Below, piece after piece: positions 28,931-42,007 of a stretch of 64,000 nt of DNA. The notes beneath the pieces are model-generated. The model was not told the DNA's origin. It searched no databases and saw nothing but the letters and a program-made list of their open reading frames with translations. Source of the stretch: Deroplatys truncata (Eukaryota; Arthropoda; Insecta; Mantodea; Mantidae); NCBI GenBank assembly GCA_030765065.1, contig CM060990.1, positions 214,807,290 through 214,871,289 on the forward strand. The letters are read 5' to 3'. A program made the position numbers and the translations under genes. Within the stretch, counting starts at the first letter, position 1, and every line of letters begins with the position of its first letter.

Positions 28931-30979
28931 CGATGTTAACTTAACACCGACTTTAGCACGTTGTTAAATTTAACATTGTTCGATGCAACAGAATTTCTAT
29001 CAACTTCAGCGTTAAATCAGTTGAACACTTAAAATTTAGCATCTGCTGGTGAAACCGACCCTGACGGTGTAAACTCTTGCGGGAAGAGCGTTTCAAACTT
29101 CCTCTGCACAGTCATACATTCTCGAGGAGTTGCAGCAATAAAATTTCATTTCGCAGAATTTAGGTGGACGGATAGTAGAACATGCAGTAGACATTTGTGA
29201 TTAGGATCCATTGTCAGTTGCGACCGTGGTCTTGTTAGCAAATTAAATTACTGGACTCGTGTTTTAGCTGTCTTTTTAGCTAAGTTTTATCTCACTGATA
29301 ATCTGTTCAGCGTGCTTCAGACTAATTTGCCTCCTTAGGGGCTGAAATTCATTCACCAGAATGAGTGACAAGGTATTTACCAGCAAGTGACAAAGCTGCT
29401 ACATTAGGGGTCGTGTTTGCCTGCGACAGCTGCTTCAAGTGAATGTAGTATGAGTGCTCTTAAGCGAGTTAAAGCGTTTTACGAAAATATATGGCCTATG
29501 AACGACTGCCGTGTTTATTTTAATTGACCATTGAGCGATCCTACTCTCTGAGATGTCAAAAGATCCTCAGTTGAGAGAGATGATAATGGATATTCTTGCA
29601 GAGAAGAAATCTTATCGTATTGAGTTAAAAATACCAAAGTATTTAGTTGAGTATCATATTTTAAGAATTATTTTAATTACATGCTTTGCATGATAGGTAT
29701 TTAAGTAAGACGTGATTTATGGAATTTAAAATGTTAGGAAAGCTGTCCCTGTTATAAATGTACGCTTCGCTACTGGCGGCAACTTAACTTTACACGATAA
29801 GGAGAGCTTAGAGTTGTTCAACATTATGTTTGACACCTGCAGTGAAGTTAAAAGAGAAGTCCTACTACTTTTAGAGAGACATCTATACATTCTTTTCTCC
29901 TTCTTACAAAGCGAGGCTTTTGATATCACGGGACTCTGAAAATGTTTAGAATGTTATGTTTCTAAAAAAACAAATTAGAATTGTTTATATTTGAGTACCA
30001 CTTTCTAATGTTTGTAATGGATTTGTCGTGCTGCGGATCATAGCTGGAGTATAAAAATACGTATGTGTTTCCAGAGAGAAATTACGTGCTGGACCCTTTA
30101 TATTTTCCGGAGTAGTTATACCCACTAGCAACAAAATTCTGAAGTAGCGCTTGCAAATGCGAGGAAGGAAAGGATTAACTTTGTACAAGTAAAGAGCTAA
30201 ATTCATGTGCACCTAAACAATTAAAAGTAATGTATACTGAATTTTCATTGAGAATACAAGCAGCTAATAAAACACGTGAATCAGAAACAGCAATGTTCTG
30301 AGCTTCTGCTGTATCTGGTGGCAGAGTACTTGTTCATTTTTATTGCAAACTGTTGCTAAAGTTGTCTTTTATGATGCTATATGTTTCTTACGCACTTAGC
30401 GTTCTCTTTTCATAGAATATTCTCTTAATTAAATACAACAGTTTCACAATAATTGTGTCCTTTGTTGAAGTAAAGGTGCAAAAGTCTGATAATTTTCTGC
30501 ACTACTGACTTGCTCTAATATTTGCTAGGTTTTATATATAGTGCAAACATCCTCACAATCTATAACAAGCTCATTGGAATCCTGAGGATGTTTCAAAGGA
30601 AGTTCATGATTGAGTTGAATATGACATACCTAAACAGTGTATGTGCTTGCACATGTTCCATTTAATGATGGAATCAACACATATTCAGGAATATCTGTGA
30701 ATGCATGTGTTACATTCACTGCATACTAATTAGCATATACATCAAACCTCATTATCTTGTACACAGTACATCTCGGTCACTTTAAAAAAGGATGATATTT
30801 TTTCCATCCTCTGTATCCCTTAACCATGGGTTCCTTGTCTATTTGTAAGCTAGATTTTTACCTACAATGAATACTTTTCATTTTGCTGGTTATTTTACCT
30901 TTCATAAGCACAATAAGCCTATTGAATAGCTTGTCATTTAACGAGGTATATTAGTGCAAAGATAGGATTATCCAAATGC

Positions 30980-31395
30980 TTCCGCATGTATGTATGCATG
31001 TATGATGTATGTATGCATGATGTGTGTATATATGTATGTCTGTATGTATGTATGATGTATGTATGTGTGTATTCATGTGTGTATGTATGTATCATGTATG
31101 CATGTATATATGTATGTATGTGTGTATGTATGATGTATGTATGTGTGTATGTGTGCAAGATTTACGTTTGTATGTGTGAATGTATGTATGATGTATGCAT
31201 GTGTGTACGCATATGTGTATGTATGCATGGCATATGTATGTATTTGTGATGTATGTATGTGTGTATGTATGTATGTACGTATGTATATGTATCTACGTAT
31301 GTATGTGTGTATGTATGATGTATCTATGTGTATGTATGTGTGTATGTATGTATGAATGAATGCATGTATGTACGATGTATGAATGTATGTTCGAT
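30980..31395 (+). repeat. (TATG)n / (GTAT)n microsatellite, right arm
   Basis: Inverse counterpart of 21440-21830, with similar length and different interruption pattern. Confidence 0.95.
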
Positions 31396-31520
31396 ATCAG
31401 GGTTCGTTACTCATATGCTTTATACCAAGGGGGTTCGTTACTGCGAATATCGCTCATATCACTCCCGGGTTCCATATCCTGGTTCGTTACTCATATGCTT
31501 TATACCAAGACAGCTCGTTA
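31396..31520 (+). repeat. Right-arm array units (inner)
   Basis: Two GGTTCGTTACTCATATGCTT-TATACCAAG units, inverse of 21310-21440. Confidence 0.8.
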
Positions 31521-31854
31521 CTCGTTCAATCATTCTTTTTTTACCCCTGCTTTATCGGTTTTAGGCACGCGACCAATGATTTAGGGAGGAGGGATCTTCG
31601 GTATTCACAATACCACGCGACCAATGATTTAGGAGGGAGGTCGGAGGGCGATCTTAAGAGTCTCTCTCTCGGCATTTCCACATGTGTTATTAGTTGTAAT
31701 AATTATACACGCGTAATAATCGTCTTAACACCCCCCACACATATAGGATGGCAACCAGGCGCGCGAGGCAATTCATATACACTTATTTTCATTAATCAAA
31801 AAATACTTAATCGTATTCATCCATCAATGAGTAGCGTTTAATTATTGCTATTAC

Positions 31855-32405
31855 GTCTAAGCAATTTCAGTCTCGTGTTCATATATTAGTTTGCACTCTC
31901 CGTATCTAGAGCGCTATTTCCATGCTAAATGATGACCTACATATCGGCTTTGTCCACAGCTATTATCGCTTCGCTAAGTGAGATTGTTTGTTCACTGCAT
32001 TACCAGAGCGAACGTCTGACGGTTTTTTCCATGAATAAAGAGCTAATTGCTATTTTTCCCTCAAGAGTGTATAATGTATTCACATTGCACGCCGGTGACC
32101 TACATTCGTAAGAGTTACACTGTTTCTCGTTATATTTGTTATTGTTATTACGTCTAAGCAATTTCAGTCTTGTGTTTATACATTAGTTTGCACTCTCCGT
32201 ATCTAGAGCGTTATTTCCATGCTAGGTGATTACCTACATATAGACTCTGTCCACAGCTATTGTCACTTCGCTAAGTGAGATTGTTTGTTCAGTACGTCAC
32301 CAGAGCGAACGTCTGACTGTTTTTTCCATGAATAGAGCGCTAATCGCTATTGCATACACTTCCTTAGTCAGACTTGCATGAATTACACCAGTCTTCGGTT
32401 CGAGT
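31855..32405 (+). repeat. Two ~297-bp direct repeats, right arm
   Basis: CGTCTAAGCAATTTCAGTCT begins blocks near 31855 and 32151. These are the inverse of 20410-20995. Confidence 0.8.
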
Positions 32406-32489
32406 GATATGTAGCCACCTTGAGTGCTGTTTCATTTAGTTTGGAATCTTTCATACAAGCGTTGAGGTTTTTTACTGCAACTGGAACAT

Positions 32490-32850
32490 CGTTCATATCA
32501 CTCATATGCTTTATACCAAGGGGTTCGATACTGCGAATATCGCTCATCCTGGGTTCCATACCAGGGCTCGTTACTCATATGCTTTATACCAAGAGGTTCG
32601 TTACTGCGAATATCGCACACATCACATCTAGGTTCGATATCAGGGTTCGTTACTCATATGCTTTATACCAAGGGGTTTGTTACTGGGTATAACGCACATC
32701 CTAGGTTCGATACCAGGGTTCTTTACTGCGAATAACGCATATATCACTCCTAGTTTCGATGCCAGGGTTCGTTACTCATATGCTTTATACCAAGGGGCTC
32801 TTTTACTGGGAATATCGCTCATATCACGCCTACCCGGAATGATGATGATG
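32490..32850 (+). repeat. Right ~80-bp subterminal array
   Basis: Four or more units of CATATGCTTTATACCAAGGG and GGTTCGATACCAGGGTTCGT with GCGAATATCGC segments. It corresponds to the two left-arm pieces on either side of the LINE; the left array has about one extra unit. Confidence 0.85.
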
Positions 32851-32979
32851 TTAGTCAGAGTTCGATACTCGGTTCAGTCATTCTTTTTTTATCGCCCTTA
32901 TCGGCTTTATCACATTGATGCTGGTACACAGTTACCCCACACCCCTGTTTATGATAAACACTCTGTAGCAGGATCGCGC

Positions 32980-33180
32980 GTGTGTCCAATAGACGTACCA
33001 TTAGCGGCGGTCATTAGCGGATTACATATGTATTACCACACATATCCATTAGACGTGTCATTAGCGCCGGTCATTATCGGTTACATATGTATTACCATAC
33101 ATATCCATTAGACGTGTCATTAGTGACGGTCATTAGCGGATTACACGTGTTTAATACGTGTAATACGTGTTAACACGTGT
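32980..33180 (+). repeat. Right subterminal ~67-bp repeats and E-box palindrome
   Basis: Units ATTAGCGG...ACATATGTATTACCACACAT-ATCCATTAGACGTGTC, then CACGTGTT...GTTAACACGTG. Inverse of 13541-13760. Confidence 0.8.
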
Positions 33181-33212
33181 TTGTGAGACAGCTCTCTCCT
33201 TTTATCCCTACT

Positions 33213-33395
33213 AATGGGTATTATTCCGGAATCGTTAGGGATCCCATCCACAGTAGCTCGCATCGTCGTACGTACGCCCTTCGGATCTCCTCTTCATACC
33301 TTCTTTCCAGGAGTCACGCTGGAAGCACAAATGGCCTACTGTGGTCTACGTGCTGTGCTCCAGTGGCTGGAAGCCCCTCCGGCTGAGTAATCCTA
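33213..33395 (+). mobile_element. SINE family 2, 3' part, continuing 13105-13504
   Basis: CGTTAGGGATCCCATCC and GCCCTTCGGATCTCCTCTTC, then CCAGGAGTCACGCTGGAAGC, align with the 3' body of the SINE at 42584 (minus) and 45460. It starts with the AATGGG duplicate. This piece and the 5' piece together make one SINE split by the giant element. Confidence 0.78.
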
Positions 33396-34731
33396 ATTAT
33401 AATCTCAACAATACTATCCTATATTACGATATACACGGCAACACAACACGGCTTATCGCAACACAATAATCGATTTCAACAAAGTGCTAGATATGTATAT
33501 AGGTAAATGTCAACAGTTGCTCTGAATGTGGCGTTATTAACAGTGAATGAAATGCCATTATACGAGTAGTATGCAGCTAGAGCCATACTCAGGGTATTTT
33601 GCAATTACATTACCATGCGCATAAATAATAACTCTGTAATAAAAGCGCTTCATGTCGTAAATATGTATGTTACTTTCTTGTACTCATGTATTAGATAAGC
33701 AGGTCTATAGGTGTATGCTATGGATACTCATTTATTACAGCTAATCTGTTCATTTGTCAGAATAAATCAATAATTCCAAAGTGGTTCTCGGTATTAATTT
33801 TATATTGCGTGCTATAGTAGTGGAATGTGACCAAACTACGTATTCTTCTTACCCTCATTTCACTGTTTGGATCTTCGCGTGGAGTTTTCGATAACTTAAT
33901 ACGGTGGTTGCATAAGTGCTAGGTACCGGTAACATAGAAATACTCGCATAGCTAAAACCAGCTGAGGGGTGTTCCAAGCAGTTCGGAAGTGTAAGAAGTA
34001 AAGCATGGACAGTTGACACCATTCACTAAGCGCTGCGGTATCTGAATAATTTGAAGTGGAAATGGTCAGGTTTTCCATTTTAAGCGGTACCTAAAGGCAC
34101 GTGATATACCAGGTTTCATAACAGTTAGCTCGACCATTGTTGAGTAAAAATTTCCACAAACCCCCGTACACACGCGCGCGCGCGCCACAGTGAAGATCTA
34201 CCCGGAGTCGAAACTCCCCTTCTAGTGGCCCAAACGCATCCTAACTCGGTCCTGTTATCTTCGTGAGTAAAATATCAAGAACCCAACTCCGTCCCGTAGC
34301 ATACAGTACGAAATCCTAATAATAGTCTGAGCATAGTAAAATGTATAGTGATGTGGCATTCCTGTTACGAAAAGTCGATAGTGGCATTGAGCACAGTAGT
34401 TAGTTGTGACCGCGACATTGCTGGTAGCTCTTCCCTAAAGAACAAATGGTATTACAGATTGCATACTTTGGCATTTTTTAAAATGTTTCATGTGTTTATA
34501 ATTATGTTTTTTTAATCCTACACCGATTTTTAACGATTTTGTCTGTTGAGTTTACAAAATTGTTGCATGCATTTAGTAGAGCAATTTTTTTTTTAAAATA
34601 TAATATTTGTTTTTGCGGTTAAAATCGGTTTTAGTTAAACATGAAACTGCAATATCCTTTTGCAGTCCCTATAGATCTGTTGAAAGTCATGAGTATTTTA
34701 AAATGAACTAGACTGAGATTAATTTCCTACA
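33396..34731. other. No recognisable feature
   Basis: Unique AT-rich sequence with a short (CG)n run near 34172-34184. Confidence 0.4.
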
Positions 34732-34835
34732 GGACCGAGTTAGGTTGTTTAGATTTTGGAAAACGGGACCGAGTTAGGTTGTTTACATTTTGGACGATGG
34801 GACCGAGTTAGGATTCGAAAGTAGAAAAAGGGACC
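34732..34835 (+). repeat. ~35-bp tandem repeat
   Basis: Two to three units of GGACCGAGTTAGGTTGTTTA plus CATTTTGGA(N)4-5. The last is truncated. Confidence 0.75.
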
Positions 34836-35271
34836 GAGATGGGTTTCACCGAGTCCCCAGCGAGGGATACTCCGTGGATTTTTCCATTAAGACAATACCT
34901 GGTTACCTAAACCGCCTCCCTCGCTTACGCAGGAACAGAAGTGGATACGCTGCTTATGCGCGTCAACCCAAAAGGGAAGACTACCGAAAACCTCGGTAGG
35001 GCCAACACAGCCTAGCACGCCGTCTCCGAGCTGTCCAGGCTGATACCAGAGGACATTAAGGTGTCTCACAACCCCTCCTGGGCATCACGCACCGACGTAC
35101 CCGATGACCCATATGTTTTAGAAACCACTGTCCCGTCGAGTCCAATCCAATCGGAAGAACTGCCTTCCGGAAAGGGCTCAAATGTTCGTCCGACGTACTT
35201 CTGTTAACATCATAAGTACCACAATTGCTAGGTGTATGCAGCGCTCGCACCACAGTAGCTGAAGGGGTCAA
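34836..35271. other. No recognisable feature
   Basis: GC-richer than its surroundings (about 34880-35170) with a 69-residue plus-strand frame at 34790-34999. No domain recognised. Confidence 0.35.
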
Positions 35272-35555
35272 ATTAATTTGAGTTTTATTTATGCACGCTC
35301 TTTAACTACTATGGTTCTTAGCACCCCCTTCTATGTTGGGGTGAAAGACCGGAAAATTTGCTCGTTTTGCTTAGGTTTGAAGTTCTTTTACGTGCCGTAA
35401 ACCTACGACACGGGACCACCGGCTTTATTTCCCTTCCGAAGGAAGCAATGCTAAGGATTTTTACGCACGAAAAAATCCATCGCCCTCCGCCGGGTTTAAA
35501 CCCGTGACCTCGGGGACTAGAGGCTAGCATGGTACACCTAAATCACGGAAGACGA
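35272..35555 (-). mobile_element. tRNA-derived SINE, family 1
   Basis: Read on the minus strand: tRNA-like head with B-box-like GGTCACGGGTTTAAACCCGG, then GGGCGATGGATTTTTTCGTG, the CCGGTGGTCCCGTGTCG block, ACGTAAAAGAA, a CTTTCACCCC tail, and an AT-rich 3' end. Confidence 0.88.
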
Positions 35556-36229
35556 CACTGAAGGTGTGGTAACTCCCCCTACATAAAACACACACACACA
35601 CACACACACGCTTACAAAAATAGAATTTTTTTTTACTTTGACATAACATAACATTAGCAGTTAAGGAGCACCCATGAATAAAACTCAAGTCAATTTAATT
35701 TAATTTTCATATTCTTTCAATGCAATCGCGAGAAAGAAGTGAATTTCCAGAGGTCTTTAAAAGAAAGACAAAGTATTGAACAATTCTAAGTTTAGGTAAT
35801 GGATATCTCGGAAAATGGCTTATGCCACAAAAAGGTTATTTGAAATAAATTGTGAGTTTTAAAGAGATCTATATTCTTCTGTGTGGTACGTTTTCGTCTA
35901 TCATTTAACTATACCACTTATACAAGATTATACAAAATTCCTTCCGAATAAAGAGGGCTTCACAGGCTATTCCCGAAAATTCAAGATATATATTTTATTT
36001 GTCATGTAAAATATATTTAATATTTGGTATTTTAATCAAAATCGTTGGAGTAATTTTTGAGAAAATAAAACTTTCGAAAATGTTTCATGTAAAAGGTAGT
36101 TGTAGATGGTGATTTTCTTTCAAACCTTCGTGTAGTATCTTTGAAAAATACCGAACATAAATAACAGTTTTGTATTTATCCGACTTTTCGGTTTGAGTTA
36201 TGCTGTTCACGGACCACCCACACACACTC

Positions 36230-36269
<40 letters not shown>

Positions 36270-39200
36270 GCATATACACGGACCTTTTTCTAAAATGCTT
36301 TCTTTTTTATTCAGTGGGTCTCAAAACATGTATTTTCGGTGAAATTTCGATATCGAAGTTTTGGATGGAATGCAATAGATACTTCTACTTACTAAAGATA
36401 TGCAGTAGAGAAAGTAAGAAAAGAAAGCACGAACCGTACCGAGGATTAAAAGCAATTTGAATGCTGGGGCCTATCTGTTTCCCACACCACAATGAAGTGC
36501 AAATATTCGTCTGAGCTATTACTTGTCTCGTATAAACTTGCCGATAGGAACTCTACCTCCGCTGAATGTATTCTTCACTTCTATTGGCTTTCTGTGAATA
36601 TAGGGCGGGGCCAATAGGCTCATTGTGCAACATTTTTAGACATTTCTCCCAGTTCGGTGCTGTGCCCTGACATTCCGATTTAGGACGCAGAGGGTAGCAT
36701 TGCAGTTCAAGGTAATTTAATGGATAAGAATGACAAGGAAAAGTCGAGCAAAGTAGGAAACCTGCCCAGTGGAAATGTGATTCACAGTGCTGAGACCACT
36801 ATGTTGTGCGACATCAAATGTAACACACATCTGCCTGATCCAGCACCAACAAAAGTTTGAGGCTATTATTGAAATAGTGAGAGACGCTGGTGAAGAAAGC
36901 CGGCCGACCTTTTCCGCCATGTTTGCCACCCGCACATGGTAGCTGAATAGCGTGTTTAGGAAACGCTAAATGTCTGGCAGTAACTTGATTTGCTACCGCT
37001 GCCGCCCCGAGCTTAAATCTTATTACTCTCCATCAATCCCGTCCTGTAATAAGTTAATACAGCATGGGGCTGTAACACACAGCTAACTCGATTTCGCTAG
37101 CAGAAGCCCAGAATCCTCCCCTCTCTCTTGCGCAGACAAGAATACCTCCAATGCGCCACCAATCGACAGTCTAGAACCTCGGCGTGCCGTCGCTTCTTAC
37201 ACATATGTGCGCAAGATCGGCAATTACGCTCTATTACATGCAGAAACTAAGTTCAAGTCTCTATCATTTTTTCAAGCATTATATATACTTTAATTAATAC
37301 ACCTGTGAGGAAGTATGAATAAAGGTTGTGAAGGTTGCACAGCAGGGTACAGGTAATAATAACAGCGCTGATCCCCCTACCCAGAAGGTAATATCTGGGG
37401 ATTAGGATATCCTACAGCTCTTTTGTCCTCATCTTGGTTTACGTGCGGGACCATTATACATATACTGCTGTCAAAAATAATTATTTAGTTATAAAGGCGC
37501 TACATATTACCTTTCTGAGGTGAGAACAACGATCTGATAACCACGCACATGTACAAGCCAGGGTAAACAAGTGAATAGCAAGGTTCAAAATTCATTGTGC
37601 TGTAGTATAGGTAGATACATTTTTATTTCTCAATATCTTAGTTAAGTACAGCATTTGATATTGCTAATACTCCAGTATAACATAGAATTTAAATAATATG
37701 CCATAGATATTCCTTGTCTGCCCTAAGTATTATCTTTCTGATGTTGCTTACCTACATTTATTAGTCCCAATACACAAACTCCAGGTAATTAGTGTATTGT
37801 TGATCCTAATAATTTTTACTGCATTATCCTATCTTTATTTACAATTGTCCAGCCCACCATTGTTACGGAAGTATCTTTAATTCCAGCTTCCTCATGTTCA
37901 TTCTTACCCATTTCTCTCTAACTTTACTGTAATTCCCTACAATTCTTTATATTATATGTTCTCATGTTACATTCAGAATCTTTCTAATTAGTATTTCCCC
38001 ATCTAAATTCTTTCATTTATGTTGCCATGGTTGTTTTCTCCATACGTTTGTTTGCGGTATAGTAGACAATGAAAACATATTGTAGCAAGTAAATGCGCAA
38101 TTTAGACCTCCTTCTATGTAATGTACCAATATTAAATCCGTCGCAAAGATTATGTCCTTGCAGCCACAGTAGTTGTTACTTTTCAAAGATTTCCGTGTCT
38201 ATATTTCCCATTTTGTGCTGAAGGATACCCCATTTCAAAAAAGCAGATCAAAGTCCTTCGGCTAAACTATGAACACAATTGGACCTATATAAGGTGTCAG
38301 CCATTTACTTGCATATTAGCTATGTTGTCGGAAGAATCGGTGAAGATGCCCTTTTGCTTTGTAACCTTTACAGGTTCATTGTTGATTCCCAATACCTGAA
38401 AATACTGTATTTTTTTCTTTTCGCCCATGTGTCTTGCATTTCATGTGTTAGGAAAGAATAAACTTACTTGCCTTACTTGTAGACTGGCATTCAAAGTTAT
38501 TCATTGTAGGTAAGGTTTGTTCACTCAAGCCAAATACATCGCCGTCCCTTTTAACAACACATGTTTGCAGAGAGGATGAATAGAATGGCTAAAAATGAAT
38601 GCTCAAATCATCCTTGGGGTCCACCAAGCTTAGAGTTACCGATAATCATCTTCTCAGCATAAGAGACAACCCCAGAAAAATCTTATCGAGATAACTCAAA
38701 CCTAACTGTGATTCGAACCATTATAAGGCAAACAACACGCTAGTCACACATAATGGGGGGCTTCAGTTGCCATGTGAAGAAATAGCAGCGTGGAAAGTTG
38801 TAGGTAATGTTAAGACCAAAACGTGTGGTACATATCCAGATGACTAGACCATTAGCCATTGACTTTTGATTTTTTTATAAACGGAATACATTTATTGAAA
38901 ATATTCATTATAAAGAATATATCTTTATATGCATACCTTACATACATTATTTTATACTTTATACTTCATTGCGTTTTACAACGGAATATAGTCCGATATG
39001 GAATATTTAGTTTGGATTCTTTTTCTCGTGAAAGGAATTGAAAATCTTCTGTAACCAGAGGTAATTCAAATAATTTATGATTTCCCTCCGTAGTATGTGA
39101 TTCATAACAGTATATATAGTTAGCAGCAAAAGGAAAAAATGTCAGAAAAGAAGAAAGATATAATAACTTATTATTTATTTATTTATCTTTGGGACGCGGA

Positions 39201-39365
39201 CAAAGACCCTCCAAATATCGAATACTTCACAAATAGCTTCTGGATCCCTTGGATACACTGCCAGTGGCCACGTACAATAGATATCTTGACATATAATAAA
39301 GCTATAACCATTTTTCTGATAATTTTCTATTTTGTTTGAATAATTGATGCTTTATTGAATAGTGT
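35556..39365. other. No gene seen; two microsatellites
   Basis: (CA)n at about 35587-35610, and (CT)n followed by (CA)n at about 36225-36270. The remaining sequence has only short unsupported frames. Confidence 0.45.
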
Positions 39366-39607
39366 TTAACGCTCATTCTTACTACGTTTGACACGACAGG
39401 CGGTGGACACTGATGATAAATGAAATGAAAAGTACGAAAGGAAACGTTCCCGTCTATTTTTGGAGGTATCTACCCGGAATTGCCAGTTGTGACAACTGAG
39501 GAAAATCTCGAAAAAGCCTCAGTCAGGGAGGACGGTCCTGGCGGAATTTGAACTGTATACCTTCACGAACACGAGTCCCTGCCTTAACGACCTCGGCCGA
39601 CCGTGTT
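39366..39607 (-). mobile_element. SINE family 3
   Basis: On the minus strand the head is GGTCGGCCGAGGTCGTTAAGG with a B-box-like GGTATACAGTTCAAATTCCG, then a GAGGCTTTTTCGAGATTTTCCTC body and a TCAGTGTCCACCGCCTGTC end. Matches 40637, 60868 and 62121. Confidence 0.82.
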
Positions 39608-40636
39608 GATAATTGATCCTTGTATAATGTTATGTAACCACTACACCACGGAGGAGAACGGAAAGAGTATGGCATTTTAAGATCAGCTTGTAGGGTGCAG
39701 GGCCGTATTTAGAGGGGGTTTCTAGGGTTCAACCCCCCTTACAATAAAAGATAAAAAATAAATAGAACTATATTTTAACAGTGGTATCAATGTTCGTTGC
39801 TGCATAGAAGCAAACATAACTAAGTAATAAATAAATAAAGTAGCATGTTTTCTCTCTAATTCAGACTACAATTGGTTAATATACCTTTACTAACATATTG
39901 CTGATCATAGGAATACAACAGGATTATAGACAAAAATATAATCAAATTTTATTGCCGTAATATGTACGTCATATTCGGTAAACCATATACATATACACAT
40001 TTATCTCTAGTTTATAAACATGATCAGCCAATTATAACAAAAGAGTAATTTGCTTTTAGTAAACGAATATCATCATCTGCGGATGGTTTACGGGGAGTGC
40101 CCACTTTCTGACGAGTATGTAGACCATCTTCCCCACCTTCCTCAAATATTTTATCCAGTAATTTACTATAAAAACACTTTTATGCACTGTCGTTGCAATT
40201 GCTGTAATAATACGAGGGGCCTCCCACATACCCACGATATGTTCACGAGTAATTTCGCTAGTATACGGCATGAGTGTTTCGGAGACAATAAACATGTTTT
40301 GGTTTCAATAATAGCAGAAAAAGCAAATGCATCAACCTCCCCTCTTTTTCCCCTTATTATCGTGTTATCAAGCCACCACGCTTTACAACAGGTAAGGTGA
40401 AGGACACGCCTCAAATGACCCCAGAAAACGATACAAAATCCGCCAAAGATTTTCTTTGGTGCTGTTTGTACGTATAACAAAATGTATAATGTAGCTATTT
40501 CTGCAATTGTTTATCTCGGTTAAAATGGAGTAAGTTGAAAAATAAACTTTCGTAAGAAAAGCTTGTATACCCATTAATAAACGATAGTAGGTAGGGAAAG
40601 TCATGTGAGTGTAGCACATCCGATTTCTGTAGTAGT
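39608..40636. other. Unassigned; overlapping open frames on both strands at 40050-40480
   Basis: Frames of 116 (+), 104 (-) and 79 (-) residues overlap at 40050-40480. The minus frames contain HLTCCKAWWLDNTIIRGKRG and EITREHIVGMWEAPRIITAI. I do not recognise a family. A decayed transposase is possible. Confidence 0.3.
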
Positions 40637-40901
40637 GTTAAACACCCGTTCCTTCCATGTATACCACAGACGGTGGACACTGATACATACAACGAAATGA
40701 CGTTTGGGAAATAAATTTTAGGAGGGAAAAGTTCCAGGCCGAAGTTTAGGGTAGGTATGTACCTCTCCGTGCATTTGTCAGTTATGAGAAAGGAGGAAAA
40801 CCTGCAGAAAACCTCACTCAGGGAGGTCAGTCCTGGCGAAAGTTGAACCACAGACCTCCCGTTCACGAGTACGTGCCTCAAGACTTCGGCCACCCGTGTC
40901 A
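40637..40901 (-). mobile_element. SINE family 3
   Basis: Same layout as 39366: minus-strand head GGCCGAAGTCTTGAGGCACG, GGTTTTCTGCAGGTTTTCCTC body, and CAGTGTCCACCGTCTGTGG end. Confidence 0.82.
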
Positions 40902-41089
40902 GTTTCATAGCTAAACGTCTCGCTTCTACATGTGCAATGGTAATTGTTTTTCGCGTAGAGAAACATCGACACATGCGGACAAGTGAAACCGTAGGGATGC
41001 GGTAGGATAAATGTTCTTCCTCACTAGCCGTGTGTAAGTACTAAGTTGGAAAGTTGAGTAAGACTTGAAAAACGCAATGTTACGGCCGG

Positions 41090-41163
41090 CACTGGAACCA
41101 TGGAGCTTCGGCTCTCTGTGCCGATGTTTTTACAGTTTGAGCTACCATGGTGAGATGCCGTAC
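41090..41163 (-). other. tRNA-like sequence, probably the head of another SINE
   Basis: On the minus strand a D-arm-like TGGTAGCTCAAACTG, a CGGC(ACAGAGA)GCCG stem-loop and a GGTTCCAGTGCC B-box-like segment follow in tRNA order. The acceptor stem is poor, so a functional tRNA is unlikely. Confidence 0.4.
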
Positions 41164-41943
41164 GCGCATTAAATTTTCTCATCTGATTTTAGTATCCCAG
41201 TAAACATCCGATTGGTGATTCCAGTCCCGACCGTGGCATTGAGTTTTTCAAGTTTGAATCAACTTTCCAATATGCAGGGACTTTTGCGGCTTCAATGGTG
41301 TCCTCTGTCCTATGTGCAATTTTCGGCTTGATGTATTTACAATTTTATGTAGCGTGGACATTGATGATCACTTGTTTGAAAGCAGGTTTCTACTGACAAA
41401 TATCTGAACCTGAAAATGTATGTAATATAATAATAGTATTAATACACACATACATGCATACACACAATTCTTTCTCTTCGTCGGTATTTACAAACAGCGA
41501 TTCTAATAAAAACTATGTAATACACCAGACGCTGCATAAATTAATTTCAATTTAAAATATTTATAATACCACAATGAACGTATTACAGTACAGAGGCTCC
41601 TGTGTCACCTGTGTAATGTTCATAATATCCGGCAACTCATAAACCCAATCAGCAAGCGAGAAAGTTCAACTAACTTACTTCACAGGTTACGCATTGCTTT
41701 TAACTACATTTTAAGTTTCTGTTTTGCTAGTATACTTGCTCTTCTTATTTGCCGTTGTATATTCCAGTTACAGATAAAACACACTGTGAATGTTCATTCC
41801 GTTATTGGAGAGCCGAAAAATTATAACTGTGAAAGAAATTTTATTTTCATAAATATCAGCTTTCATTTTCATTCAACTGGCAGAAAATTTCGCAGCACGT
41901 TGTATAATGTATCTTGTTTAAGCTCACAAATGAGATATTATTA

Positions 41944-42007
<64 letters not shown>

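Larger units (their letters stand above)
13505..33212. mobile_element. 19.7-kb giant-TIR DNA element, 6-bp target duplication, nested LINE
   Basis: Termini are AGTAGAAATAAAAGGAGAGA on the left and its imperfect inverse ending CTACT on the right, flanked by direct AATGGG (13499-13504, 33213-33218). Left arm 13505-25190 (including a 5.9-kb LINE) pairs with right arm 27479-33212; paired coordinates inside sum to about 52804. Arms look about 95% identical by eye, with indels. A 6-bp duplication and AG start recall Polintons, but no Polinton gene is visible, so this is probably a non-autonomous or decayed element. Without the LINE it would be about 13.8 kb. A foldback-type origin is the alternative. 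Confidence 0.85.
27479..33212. repeat. Right arm of the giant element
   Basis: Inverse of 13505-14252 plus 20152-25190. Going outward it holds the HARBI1-like relic, the TATG microsatellite, array units, the 297-bp repeats, the 80-bp array, the 67-bp repeats and the terminus CCTACT. It has no LINE insertion, so it shows the uninterrupted arm. Confidence 0.88.

Noticed and set aside
1..33212. CRISPR-like interpretation of the regularly spaced repeats
   Set aside because: Spacers are themselves repeated, no Cas genes, and the context is eukaryotic transposons.
34790..34999. 69-residue plus-strand frame in a GC-richer patch
   Set aside because: Begins inside a short tandem repeat; no homology recognised and no splice or promoter context.
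36717..36935. Possible host exon
   Set aside because: Only a short frame with no conserved motif; neighbouring sequence is full of stops.
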